Assembly: GCF_017873765.1 (NCBI RefSeq)
Contig: NZ_JAGGKP010000006.1
Location: forward strand, 62,001 to 126,000
Reading direction: 5' to 3'
From: Paenibacillus sediminis
GTDB taxonomy: Bacteria; Bacillota; Bacilli; Paenibacillales; Paenibacillaceae
DNA: 64,000 nt
Below the pieces are notes generated by a model. It saw only the letters and a program-made list of their open reading frames with translations. It searched no databases and had not been told where the DNA came from. The position numbers were made by a program, and so were the translations under genes. Of the stretch, positions 41,982 to 50,919 are shown one piece after another (position 1 is the stretch's first letter; each line of letters starts with the position of its first letter).

Positions 41982-42440
41982 TCACCTTTTGGGAGGGAGT
42001 AACAGCTCCCTCCTCCTTAATTTCATTATGGTTGATAATTTAGTGTATTGACATAAGTACCACGAGTGTACTCCCCAAACAGATTTACCTCCATTTATAC
42101 TGATATATCCTTCATATGCAGGGAATTTATCAAGACTTAGTGTGGTCTTTACCTCACTTTTGTTAGTAATTTCAACAGTAGCCAAATAATCAATATCTGG
42201 TGCACCTGGAACCAGAGGATTATTCCAAGCCGTATGAGCTCCTATCTTTGTATAGTTAATTCCACCATTATTTGATAAGTTGTACTCACTGAAGTACATA
42301 TCATCATTATCTTCTCGACCAGTCCTAATCACTTTGCCCGTATCTTGATCAATTTGATGAGTAGTTCCAACATAATTTAATCCTACTATTGAATTATAAT
42401 CTAGGTTTACAACACCATATTGCAAGGTTCTAACTGCCAT
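41982..42440 (-). CDS. DUF3238-like orphan toxin-type module
   Basis: 152 residues resembling DUF3238, seen in TTHQIDQDTGKV, NPLVPGAPDIDYLATVEI and DKFPAYEGYISINGG. Open reading extends upstream of the ATG through GADRQFGVND to a stop, so this is probably the displaced C-terminus of a larger (Rhs-like) protein. The last ~25 residues (RRRELLLPPKR) look unnatural. The +1 frame reads GEYTRGTYVNTLNYQP and stop, suggesting a frameshift near 42075. It is cut off upstream by an IS3 fragment. Confidence 0.5.
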   Translation of the reverse strand: MAVRTLQYGVVNLDYNSIVGLNYVGTTHQIDQDTGKVIRTGREDNDDMYFSEYNLSNNGGINYTKIGAHTAWNNPLVPGAPDIDYLATVEITNKSEVKTTLSLDKFPAYEGYISINGGKSVWGVHSWYLCQYTKLSTIMKLRRRELLLPPKR

Positions 42441-42481
42441 GTCATTGACACCAAATTGTCTGTCAGCTCCATCCCCCTAAA

Positions 42482-42597
42482 CAAGGGCATACCGAACGTT
42501 TTTACCACGTAATAATACGTACTACGAGGGATATCTGCTAGCTGCAGAAGTGCTTTCACCGAGAATTCGTTCCTCAGTTCATAGACTACTTGCGCTT
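42482..42597 (-). pseudogene. IS3-family OrfB, N-terminal fragment
   Basis: In the -1 frame relative to OrfA, the sequence reads VVYELRNEFSVKALLQLADI, then PRSTYYYVV, the standard OrfB opening reached by programmed -1 slippage. The frame ends abruptly near 42482 where unrelated sequence begins; the catalytic DDE region is missing. Confidence 0.7.
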
Positions 42598-43104
42598 TGT
42601 CTTGTTTGGTGATTTGTCCTTGTTTTGTACTAAGGCATTCAACTTTTTTAAATACGCATTCTCCATATGCAAACGTTCTACCTCTGCTTGTAAAGCCTCA
42701 ACAGACCCTTCTATTAACATTTGATTCTTCTGTTCTTTTGAATCCTTATTCATGGAGGGACGCCCCTTTTTCTTTGGTTGTAGGGCGCCTGTTCCATGTA
42801 ATTCTAAGCTTCTTTGCCAGCTTAAAATGGTACTATGACTGGCAATATTAAATACCGCAGCCGTTTCTCTAACAGACGTCCCATGTTCGTTCATATATTT
42901 AAGTACGTCTAGTTTATCCTGTGCGGAATATGATGTATAGCCTTTTATAAATGCTTGTTCACCATGATGCTCAAATTGTCTAATCCAATTTATTAAGACA
43001 GAATGATGGAGCTTTAGAGAACTCGCAATTGTTTTCAAGATTTCTGATCCATGTTGATAACGTATAACTGCTTGTAACTTTTCATCTGCACTAAACTTAG
43101 CCAT
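42586..43104 (-). CDS. IS3-family transposase OrfA (IS150 group)
   Basis: 172 residues with two helix-turn-helix segments (SADEKLQAVIRYQHGSEILK and SAQDKLDVLKYMNEHGTSVR) and a C-terminal leucine-zipper-like coiled coil (VEALQAEVERLHMENAYLKK), the standard two-HTH OrfA of the IS150 group. Its start lies next to an IS-type inverted repeat at 43110-43130. OrfB is truncated, so the element is immobile on its own. Confidence 0.85.
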   Translation of the reverse strand: MAKFSADEKLQAVIRYQHGSEILKTIASSLKLHHSVLINWIRQFEHHGEQAFIKGYTSYSAQDKLDVLKYMNEHGTSVRETAAVFNIASHSTILSWQRSLELHGTGALQPKKKGRPSMNKDSKEQKNQMLIEGSVEALQAEVERLHMENAYLKKLNALVQNKDKSPNKTKRK

Positions 43105-43109
43105 AGAAA

Positions 43110-43156
43110 AACTGCATCCCTAATGTTAGATGGTGTCTAACATTAGGAATGCAGTT
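43110..43156. repeat. 21-bp inverted repeat at the IS3 end
   Basis: AACTGCATCCCTAATGTTAG then A pairs with TCTAACATTAGGAATGCAGT then T, with one mismatch around a 5-nt centre. The left arm is the IS end preceding OrfA; the right arm is an inverted copy, suggesting two IS ends abutting head to head. Confidence 0.6.
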
Positions 43157-43195
43157 CAGAGTTGTACACTCGCATGCGGCTTCTATTAATTGCAA

Positions 43196-43390
43196 TTATT
43201 CCATATTCTTTTTTCTACTGAATCTTGATATCCATCCATCTTCCGTAAATAATTCACCCTTTAATCCATCACTTATCTCTTTTATAGAAATTGTCTCTCC
43301 ACTTCCATTATCAAATGTTATGTCCACTGAATCCTCTTCTTCTAAAAACCATAAAAATTGACTCATTGCAATATCTATACTTCTAATCAT
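43196..43390 (-). CDS. Small acidic hypothetical protein
   Basis: 64 residues, with an acidic centre (LEEEDSVDITFDNGSGE) and a basic tail (RFSRKKN). No known family recognised and no clear ribosome site. The composition looks protein-like, and the position beside toxin modules would suit a remnant immunity protein, but this may be a fragment. Confidence 0.35.
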   Translation of the reverse strand: MIRSIDIAMSQFLWFLEEEDSVDITFDNGSGETISIKEISDGLKGELFTEDGWISRFSRKKNME

Positions 43391-43595
43391 TATCGCATTA
43401 TTTCATCATGAGAGCATCCAAATTCTATTCTGACTAACCACATTAAAATAATATGGTAAACTATTAACCATCACATTAAAGTGACAAAGCGTCATTCTCA
43501 TTCATCAAGAAGCTATGCTAATGACATAATCCTCTGCATTATAAAAAAAGAAACCTTGATTAGCACTAAGCCAATCAAGGTTCAAACATACTATG

Positions 43596-44156
43596 TTACT
43601 TTTTGTTTTCAATAAACGAGTTCTTAATAGGAGGGCTTGGTTCCCAACTAATTAATTTGATATGGTACTTTTCAAATAACTGATCTTCTTCGAGATAATC
43701 TTCCCCGCTTACATCACCCTTCTCATTCTTAACAAGCCATGCATTAGGAAAACTCGAGTTATTTTCCTTATACCATTCTGAATCATTCATATAGTAATCT
43801 GCACTACCTGGATAAAAGCCAATTTTCTCAAGTTCATTTAGTTTCTCTAAGATAACAAAATCCCCACTCACATTACCACTCGCTAATCGTTGTTTCCACT
43901 TGCGATATTTCCCACGCCCTTCATCTGCACCAAAACCATCAAATTCACATATTAAAGTATCCTGAATCACCTTTCGCTCTCCTTTAATTTCATACTCCAA
44001 ACGAAACGGAAATTCTCCATATGTGATTTCAGGGCGTGGAGGATTTGGTTGTGATTGAATACCTATGAATATGAGAATCCAAGGCAAAGAAAAAAACGCT
44101 ACGATAGCAATTACCAACAATAGCGGAATACCAAGTACTAGCAACCGTGTCTTCAT
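43596..44156 (-). CDS. Membrane-anchored hypothetical, putative immunity protein
   Basis: 186 residues. One N-terminal transmembrane helix (LLVLGIPLLLVIAIVAFFSL) is followed by an extracytoplasmic domain of ~150 residues rich in Tyr, Trp and acidic residues. It starts 1 bp after the Rhs-type toxin stop (44158). Rhs/wapA immunity genes occupy exactly this place, and an outward-facing protein would suit a toxin acting on membrane lipids. No homologous family recognised; the role is inferred. Confidence 0.6.
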   Translation of the reverse strand: MKTRLLVLGIPLLLVIAIVAFFSLPWILIFIGIQSQPNPPRPEITYGEFPFRLEYEIKGERKVIQDTLICEFDGFGADEGRGKYRKWKQRLASGNVSGDFVILEKLNELEKIGFYPGSADYYMNDSEWYKENNSSFPNAWLVKNEKGDVSGEDYLEEDQLFEKYHIKLISWEPSPPIKNSFIENKK

Positions 44157-44157
44157 T

Positions 44158-45540
44158 TTATTTATACCTCTTCTCCTTCAAAGCACTTATTACCGAATCC
44201 ATCGAGTGATTAGCTATTGCCACTTTCGATTTTTCCTTCGCTTTATCATATAGTACCCACCATTGATTATACCCCTTATTTTCTCTAACATTATTCTCAT
44301 CAAAGAAAACCTGCTGTTTTAAATAAACCGTTGTCCCAGTTGGTACTTCACCAAAAATTCCGTTTAAAGCTTCACCCGTAACAACATAATTCGTTACACT
44401 TGCGGTATAGTCCAGATCACTTAAACCATATCCGCGTAAATTTGGTATTGCGGGATTAAATGTAATAGCATTTTTATTATTGGCAACTGCATTTGCAACC
44501 GCCTCAGCTCCCCCTTTTGAATGCCCTACCATCGTTATTTCAGCATTCTTATGGTTAGCCACAAAATACTCGGATGTGAAAATCGAGCCTTTCATGTCGT
44601 TTGAGTCACCAAATGGTTGTTGGAAATTGTTGATCCAATCACTTACATTTTTACCACTTCCTTTATTAACCAGAGCATACTCGAATTTACCGTCACTTGT
44701 CATCCTTGAATATATCCCCATTTTCAGCCCTGGCCCTTCAGTATTACCTTTTACATCAATGAGTTTCCAACCATCAATTATATCTTTATTCTTATCGTTT
44801 GCTAACGTCGCTCCATAAATATGTTTCGCCATCACCGCTGCTTCCATTACTGTCGGAATATGTCCACTAGGGTCAGTGTAAATCAGTGGGTTATTATACA
44901 CATACGTATATCGGTTCAAACTTAATGGTTCATGAATTAACCCTTCATATGTATCCTCTGTAATAAACCTTCCCGCATTCGGATTGTACCAGCGAGCATT
45001 GTAGTCCATCAGCCCCGTCTTCGGATCGATGTTCTGATTTGTGTAGCCTAGGGTGTTATACTCGGGTGTGAATGGCGTCATCATGCTGCCGAAGGCGTCA
45101 TATCGGTACTGTTCCAGCGTCTCGCCTGTGCGGTCCGTGATATGTGTCACTGAGCCTAGCGAGTCGTTTAGGTAGTAGATCATATCGCCGCGAAGCATAC
45201 CGTGAACCTGTGGGTTACTTGGTTTGTTTAGCTCTATGTCGATGTTATCGCGACCAGTGTATGTGAATGCTCTGCGAGAGATGATTTGACCATTGGCTTC
45301 GTAGTACTGAGCGACTGGATCCAGGTTTTCGTCGTATTCCTTCATGACGTTCAGACCATCGTTCAAATAGTACATCTGCTGCGTAGACAAATCTAACTCA
45401 CCTGTTGCATTAGGTTGTTGTTGACGAGGATTGACATAGGATTCGGTGCGCGCCATCTTTTGCATGAAGGCATCGTAAGCGTACTCGACTTTCGATTGAT
45501 CGTCGAACTTCGCGCAGTTACCCATTGCAATCCATCCCAA
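44158..45540 (-). CDS. Rhs-family C-terminal part with lipase-like toxin domain (truncated)
   Basis: 460 residues of a polymorphic toxin. Residues ~1-120 are degenerate YD-repeat sequence. The Rhs core follows: YYLNDSLGSVTHITDRTGE, YRYDAFGS, GLMDYNARWYNPNAGRFITE and NRYTYVYNNPLIYTDPSGH, ending near residue 230. The C-terminal ~220 residues form a toxin module with an alpha/beta-hydrolase nucleophile elbow, MVGHSKGGAEAVANA, pointing to a lipase/phospholipase-type effector. Full-length Rhs proteins exceed 1500 residues, so the secretion and most repeat regions are lost. Upstream sequence is in another frame. Confidence 0.8.
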   Translation of the reverse strand: MGWIAMGNCAKFDDQSKVEYAYDAFMQKMARTESYVNPRQQQPNATGELDLSTQQMYYLNDGLNVMKEYDENLDPVAQYYEANGQIISRRAFTYTGRDNIDIELNKPSNPQVHGMLRGDMIYYLNDSLGSVTHITDRTGETLEQYRYDAFGSMMTPFTPEYNTLGYTNQNIDPKTGLMDYNARWYNPNAGRFITEDTYEGLIHEPLSLNRYTYVYNNPLIYTDPSGHIPTVMEAAVMAKHIYGATLANDKNKDIIDGWKLIDVKGNTEGPGLKMGIYSRMTSDGKFEYALVNKGSGKNVSDWINNFQQPFGDSNDMKGSIFTSEYFVANHKNAEITMVGHSKGGAEAVANAVANNKNAITFNPAIPNLRGYGLSDLDYTASVTNYVVTGEALNGIFGEVPTGTTVYLKQQVFFDENNVRENKGYNQWWVLYDKAKEKSKVAIANHSMDSVISALKEKRYK

Positions 45541-45690
45541 CCTAGCAGATCAAATTGTTTTGGGTTCATGTCCAGCTTTTCTGTTGGGTAAATCGCGAAT
45601 TTTGCTACTTGCTTGGCATCGCCAAATTCATACCAGACACGCTGTGGTACGCTTCCGCGATGCTCTCATCGCGTGTGGAAACAAAAATTC
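45541..45690 (-). pseudogene. Upstream remnant of the Rhs/wall-associated protein
   Basis: In a different frame from the Rhs segment, the leftward sequence reads VWYEFGDAKQVAKFAIYPTE, KLDMNPKQFDLLGWDG and LQWVT, resembling a discoidin-like domain used in large surface Rhs proteins. Junction and frame change indicate an internal deletion. The region 45700-46099 shows only a possible membrane-segment fragment and no gene. Confidence 0.55.
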
Positions 45691-46099
45691 GGTCATGCTT
45701 TCTAGTTCAAGCCAGTAATTGAGGAACACGGGAAATCCATAAATGCAAATCGCGACCATAGCGAGTATCTTAAGAAAAATCAGTAACAATAAATCTGATA
45801 GGCATCATTCTAGATGGACAGAACTCCATATAATTGTACTTGAATTTATAACTACTGTTTGAAAACTTGCTTGCTTGCAGACTATATTTGAAATAAAGTG
45901 GTGGCTAACCATTTATCATTCTCAAGTGTTGCAACACTTTTAATTCTTTGAATGCCGGTTTGATTTCATTTGGAAGTTGATACATCCATATTGAAATCGC
46001 CGTTTATCCAGTACATCATGCACTTAAGCCGATTTTCGCTCTGCGAAAGTTGAGTTAATAACATATCCCTTTAGTTATTTTTTATCTTTAAAATATGTA

Positions 46100-47368
46100 T
46101 TATGAATTTTTCTTATATTCATATAACCATATGTCACTTCCCTCTCTCCTAAATTCATGAGTCATATCTATCCAGTTGACGGGTCGAAAACAATGGTTTG
46201 ATATAGGATAAACCTCAAATTTTGGATTGCTGTTCCATTTAAAATAATACCTATCATTTTCTTTACTGAATGTAAAAGTTCTTTCCAATTTCCCCGACAT
46301 ACTTTTATATTCACCAAGAAGCTCATATAGAGTCTTTTCATCCACCTGAACCTTTTGGGGCTTATAGGGTAATCTATAGTCTCCCCCAAACAATATTGAC
46401 TCAATATCTTGTAACCAATCAATCTCAGCATCAATATTGCTTAAATAAATAATCGAATGCTTCGTTTCTGGATATCGTATAATCCGACTTCTATATCCTT
46501 CTACCCTTCCACTATGAAAAAATCTGGTTTTATTATTTCGTGTATCTATAAACCATCCATACCCATACTTGTCCAGATATTTTCTAAACATCAATTGTAG
46601 ACTAGACTTAGATAATAATCTCTCTTCATATAATGCATTATCCCATTTAAGTAAATCAGCTGTTGTTGAGTATATCCCACCCGAGCAACTTAATTTGCCC
46701 ATATCATAAAAAGGTGCGCATTTTAATATATCCCCTTCAACAACATAACCGTTTGCCTTAAATGGAATTATTGACCTATATATATCATATCCCGTGTCTG
46801 TCATTTCAAGCGGGTCAAATATCCGGTTATGCATACATTCTTCAAATGGTTGATCGGTTATTTTTTCTAAAATCATGCCTAAGAGGTGCCATCCAGAATT
46901 ACTATATTTCCAATTGTTACCTACCTCAAAATCAAGTGGCTTGTTTTTATAAAGTTCTAGAAATTCATCATTTGTATAAGGGATTTTATCGTGGTATTTC
47001 TCAAAATCTATCACGCACTCGTAATAATCCGGTATCCCGGAAGAATGCGTTAAAAGATGATGTATATTGATGGTTTGGTATGAACGAGGTAGAAGGGGCA
47101 TATATTTTCTAACACTTTCACAAAGACTTATCTTACCTTCCTCATACAGTATTAAAGTCAATGCTGCTGCAAATTGTTTTGATATAGAACCGATATAGAA
47201 TTTAGTTTTCAATGTATTATCCACATTATTCTCAAAATTAGCCTTGCCGAAACTTTTCTTGAATAAAACGGTACCGCCTTGACTTATAAGTATATTTCCA
47301 CTCAATGACCAAATTTCATTATATTTTTCAATGTATTGTACTAAGTTAAAAGGAACCGAATCATTCAT
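46100..47368 (-). CDS. Class C beta-lactamase-family serine hydrolase
   Basis: 422 residues of the penicillin-binding-protein/class-C beta-lactamase fold. The catalytic motif SxxK is in YIGSISKQFAAAL; the second motif Tyr-x-Asn is in NWKYSNSGWHLLG; and the third is HSG in RFFHSGRVEGYRS. No signal peptide is apparent, so it is probably cytoplasmic or differently exported. A C-terminal beta-rich domain of ~100 residues (LYELLGEYKSMSG) is of the type seen in related esterases. It may be an esterase or D-amino-peptidase-like enzyme; substrate unknown. AT-rich codon use matches the island. Confidence 0.85.
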   Translation of the reverse strand: MNDSVPFNLVQYIEKYNEIWSLSGNILISQGGTVLFKKSFGKANFENNVDNTLKTKFYIGSISKQFAAALTLILYEEGKISLCESVRKYMPLLPRSYQTINIHHLLTHSSGIPDYYECVIDFEKYHDKIPYTNDEFLELYKNKPLDFEVGNNWKYSNSGWHLLGMILEKITDQPFEECMHNRIFDPLEMTDTGYDIYRSIIPFKANGYVVEGDILKCAPFYDMGKLSCSGGIYSTTADLLKWDNALYEERLLSKSSLQLMFRKYLDKYGYGWFIDTRNNKTRFFHSGRVEGYRSRIIRYPETKHSIIYLSNIDAEIDWLQDIESILFGGDYRLPYKPQKVQVDEKTLYELLGEYKSMSGKLERTFTFSKENDRYYFKWNSNPKFEVYPISNHCFRPVNWIDMTHEFRREGSDIWLYEYKKNS

Positions 47369-48138
47369 GGAAATCCCTCATTTCTCCATTTCTTATTTAA
47401 ATCCTCTTACTCGTAAGTTTATGTTTAAGATTACCGATCTCAGCACTTGGATCGATATCTTGGGCTGAATGGAATCATAAGCTGCGCTATTTTCGGGTAA
47501 TTTTCGTTTCGGGATCCACAGGTCCGGCTTCGGGTTTATCGAATATTCACCTTTAAAATAGTTGATATAGTATTAATTGATAATGTTCGTCGATTTCCTT
47601 CTTTTACCTCCCCCTTTCAAATTTTTTTTAGATTGGTTATTCGCGTTTATCTTCATATTTCGCTAAATCCGGCAGCCTAAATTTAGTGACCAACAGCATG
47701 AAGAGACACAGCAACTTTATAATAGTTCTGTCAGAGTTTAACAAAGATATAGCGCTTTAATAAGATTCAAAGAATAATTCCATTTGATGAGACGCACCGC
47801 TGACTATGATTTTATTGACGTGTGATTAGCAAACAAAGCTTGGGAAACCTATATACTTCTATCAGATTAGCTAGTTAATAAAAAAACACCTGATTGCGGC
47901 ATCAGGTGTTACTTAATATTAATCTATTTATTTCGTCAACAATCAGTCAATTCTACTATTTTCTAGCCTCTATTCCTCAGTCCTATCCCATCTGTACTAC
48001 TCCCCAAACCTGCTCCACCACGGCATTTCTCAGCCCTCTGTATCATTCCTTATCAACAAAGCCACCGATTCTGCGTGAACCGTATGCGGGAACAGGATAT
48101 CCCAGGATTATATGCAGGATTCCGCGAAATCCTTGATC
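47369..48138. other. Gene-free spacer with terminator and repeat sequence
   Basis: No convincing gene. It contains a strong hairpin AACACCTGAT/ATCAGGTGTT (47884-47911) with an A/T-rich tail on either strand. A diverged repeat of the 33.07 kb sequence (47882-48000) and the left copy of a 17-bp direct repeat (48074-48090) also lie here. Confidence 0.5.
48074..48090. repeat. 17-bp direct repeat, left copy
   Basis: CGTGAACCGTATGCGGG, identical and in the same orientation as 48837-48853. The two copies bracket the DUF4256 gene. Confidence 0.75.
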
Positions 48139-48696
48139 TTAGACCTTTAGCGAGCCACGGAACCCCCTAGCAGCATAGTAGGATTCTGCTCCATTGTGGT
48201 ATACAAAAACCGTGTCGTAGCGGCGATCGCAAAATAGAGCCCCGCCGAGCCTTCGAATACGGGCAGGCGTTTGAACCCAACTCGATGTTTTCATATCGAA
48301 ATTTCCATGTTGTTGCAGTTCCCGGTATTGTTCTTCTGTTAAAAGCTCAATCCCCATGTCAGCTGCCATATCCATTGCATTATTATCCGGTTTATGTTCT
48401 TTCCTTGACTCCAACGCTTCACGGTCGTAACAAACGCTTCTGCGACCTTTAGGACTTTCCGCCGAACAATCATAGAAAATGTATTCGCCCGTCTTATTAT
48501 CATAACCAACAACATCCGGTTCGCCGCCGGTTCTTTCCATTTCGTTGAGCGACCACAGTTTTGCTGTATTCGCTTCTAGCCTGGCTTGTAATTCGGCCCA
48601 TTCAAGACCTTTGTGGCGGTTCAAGTTTTTCTCAAAGCGGGCTTTCAATGTTCGGAGCAGTTCTTCGCGTTGTTCAGATGACAATTCCATTGACAT
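48139..48696 (-). CDS. DUF4256 protein
   Basis: 185 residues from the ATG at 48694-48696, preceded by GGGAGG. An in-frame start at 48798 adds a basic, unlikely leader. Recognisable segments are LSSEQREELLRTLKARFEKN, WAELQARLEANTAKLWSLNE, MERTGGEPDVVGYD, YDCSAESPKGRRSVCYDREAL and LGGALFCDRRYDTVFVYHNG. The family has no established activity that I know of. It is bracketed by direct repeats and has higher G+C than its neighbours, suggesting separate arrival. Confidence 0.82.
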   Translation of the reverse strand: MSMELSSEQREELLRTLKARFEKNLNRHKGLEWAELQARLEANTAKLWSLNEMERTGGEPDVVGYDNKTGEYIFYDCSAESPKGRRSVCYDREALESRKEHKPDNNAMDMAADMGIELLTEEQYRELQQHGNFDMKTSSWVQTPARIRRLGGALFCDRRYDTVFVYHNGAESYYAARGFRGSLKV

Positions 48697-48836
48697 GTTC
48701 GTATTCCTCCCTTCAATGATCGCGGCATGACCACGGTACCGCATAAAGAAAGCCGAAGCATTGTTCACGGCAGGCAATGTTATCGGTAAACGCTGCATTA
48801 AAGGCTACTTCTTAATGAGCAGCACACAGCACTCCA

Positions 48837-48853
48837 CGTGAACCGTATGCGGG
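48837..48853. repeat. 17-bp direct repeat, right copy
   Basis: CGTGAACCGTATGCGGG, identical to 48074-48090. The preceding CAGCACTCCACGTG also recurs as CAGCACTCCACATG at 61682-61695. The rest of 48854-49293 is gene-free, with short ACACCAGTTT repeats near 49020-49040. Confidence 0.75.
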
Positions 48854-49293
48854 TCAAAAAACGAGTTTTGTAGAGACTGTTATAGTCCGCTAAAGCCTTG
48901 ATTTTACTGGTTTTTAGATGTTTGCATTATGTTCGATTAGGCTCATTTTGTTAGTTTAGGAGAGGTTTTCTCACCAATTTCACATCAACTATTCGCCAGT
49001 TTTAACACCAAATTTCACACCAGTTTTTACACCAGTTTGTCTGTTAAAAGTACATATACCCAGTTGAATTTTTCTGGGTACATGTTGAGTTAAAATACAT
49101 GTACTGATCGAGAAACATATACTTTCTAATTTATTTAAAAGTTACATTCATCAATTTTATTGTTTAACTCAGCCCATCGTGCAGTTAGTAACTTTGCATA
49201 ATCCAAAGAAAATAATCCTTAGTGTCCTAACGCATACCAATCATTGACTTCAATTAATAACTGAAGTTTTTAACATTCTTATCCCGCAAGACT

Positions 49294-49503
49294 TCATCTG
49301 TTTGAACTCGGATATTTTATATGAATATTGCCACTGCGCGAGAAAGAAATAAATCCAGATAATTTCCTATCCAGACGAGATTGGATATGATTTATAACTT
49401 TTAGTTTCTGGCTCAACATTAAAATTACAGCCAGGAAGTTAAGTTCAGCATCCTTTTTAGCCTTCATATGGTATTCATTCTCCTCCGAGTAAGAGAAGTC
49501 CAT
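49294..49503 (-). CDS. Doubtful small ORF
   Basis: 69 residues with an acidic/basic N-terminus, a hydrophobic stretch (LNFLAVILMLSQKL) and a basic C-terminus. No ribosome site and no family recognised. It may be a remnant or not coding. Confidence 0.2.
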   Translation of the reverse strand: MDFSYSEENEYHMKAKKDAELNFLAVILMLSQKLKVINHIQSRLDRKLSGFISFSRSGNIHIKYPSSNR

Positions 49504-49569
49504 TTTCTTAAATATCGGGTTAACGAAATAATATAATTCTTTGAAGTAACTCTATAACTTTGTAATTTT

Positions 49570-50913
49570 CTAAGAATTGAATAGATTTAGTAAAGGTTTA
49601 TATACTCCTTGAAGCACAATAAAAAATAACGCTCCTAAAGCAGCACCAATGAATGCACCGTTTACTCGAATACGTTGTAAATCGATTTCTACTTTACTCT
49701 CAATAAAATGAACTAACTTCTGTTCTGTAAAGTTACTCAACGTTTTCCGAACAATTTGACCGATTAAACTATGTTCAGAATCAATGATGCTATATGTAAA
49801 CTCTTTTAAATATTTTTCTAACCAATCTTTCATACTCTCATTCGATTTGAACCATTCCCAATAGGTTTGCATAAAACTACTGATCCACTCTCTTATGTCA
49901 CTGCTATTTACATTGTTCTTTTCTAGAATGAAATATTTAGAATCCGTACTATACATTAGTATATCCTTGAATTTTATTAACAGAGCTTCGATCGATGGAA
50001 GTAGGGATATCCTCTCAATAACTTCGTCCTTCCAAGAATTCACTGCCTTAGATACATCCGATCGATTTTGCAGGTTTGAAGCAAGCTTGTACACCATCTC
50101 TTCAATTAGTACACGAAGCTCATGTCTGGGATTGCTTAATTCACGAAGAAAATTTTGCAAATCATCATATAGAGCATCCGCTGCTTCTTCAAGGTTAAGG
50201 GAATCGGTTGACTCCGCAATTTTTACCACTGTTTTCTTAAAAAACTTTTTAAGTGAGTTCCCTTCATTTATATATTTGCTTTTTTCCTTTTCTAATAGTT
50301 TTTTAATAGCTCGTTTTACTTCATACCCCGATGCTCGGCTTGAAGCAGATTGTACAATCTTATCCAGCCATCCTTGGAAATCACCTTTTTCTAATGTCCA
50401 TAGAATAGCCTTCCCCGCATAAGGCGCTACGTTAGTATTACTTAGTCCCTTTCGAGATTGAACGTCTATTAGCTGTGCTATTTCCTTTAAATCAAGTTTC
50501 GTCAAAAATCCCGATAAGAGGTTCCAGCCTTGCTCGGCTACTTGCCCTCCTGACGATCTACGCTCAATCCAGGAAATAACCTCTTCTACAATATGAATTT
50601 GCTCAACTTTTTCTTTAAGCATCTGTTTACTTAAAATCTCATTTTCCACCATATTTACAACGCCATCTACAAGCTTATTCCTGTTTTTAGGGATAATCGC
50701 GGTATGTGGGACCCACTTCCAACCAAAGGGGTGTCTAAATAAAACGGTGATAGCGAATAAATCAGCCAGCGCCCCCACCAATCCGGCTTCAAATGTGTAC
50801 TGTAACATTCGCGGCCACCACTGTCCCGGATACAAATAAACAAAGCCGACTGATATTATAAATAAAAACGAGAGTAATGCTAGACTAAGGTTCGCTTTTT
50901 TCTTCATTGTCAT
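49570..50913 (-). CDS. DUF445 membrane protein, second copy of a pair
   Basis: 447 residues of the DUF445 (YheB-like) family. An N-terminal helix (LALLSFLFIISVGFVYLYP) is followed by GLVGALADLFAITVLFRHPF, the family signature, and HTAIIPKNRNKLVDGVVNMV. A long alpha-helical, charged middle of ~330 residues and a C-terminal helix (VNGAFIGAALGALFFIVLQG) complete it. The product is probably anchored at both ends. It starts 6 bp after a related gene, so the two likely form a heteromer. Function unknown; they may not belong to the mobile elements around them. Confidence 0.87.
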   Translation of the reverse strand: MTMKKKANLSLALLSFLFIISVGFVYLYPGQWWPRMLQYTFEAGLVGALADLFAITVLFRHPFGWKWVPHTAIIPKNRNKLVDGVVNMVENEILSKQMLKEKVEQIHIVEEVISWIERRSSGGQVAEQGWNLLSGFLTKLDLKEIAQLIDVQSRKGLSNTNVAPYAGKAILWTLEKGDFQGWLDKIVQSASSRASGYEVKRAIKKLLEKEKSKYINEGNSLKKFFKKTVVKIAESTDSLNLEEAADALYDDLQNFLRELSNPRHELRVLIEEMVYKLASNLQNRSDVSKAVNSWKDEVIERISLLPSIEALLIKFKDILMYSTDSKYFILEKNNVNSSDIREWISSFMQTYWEWFKSNESMKDWLEKYLKEFTYSIIDSEHSLIGQIVRKTLSNFTEQKLVHFIESKVEIDLQRIRVNGAFIGAALGALFFIVLQGVYKPLLNLFNS

Positions 50914-50919
50914 TTGTAT

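Noticed and set aside
45700-46099. Possible membrane protein fragment beside the Rhs remnant
   Set aside because: A short hydrophobic frame can be read, but without start, ribosome site or recognisable family.
49020-49045. Short ACACCAGTTT repeats
   Set aside because: Low-complexity similarity over a few units; no structural or functional context.
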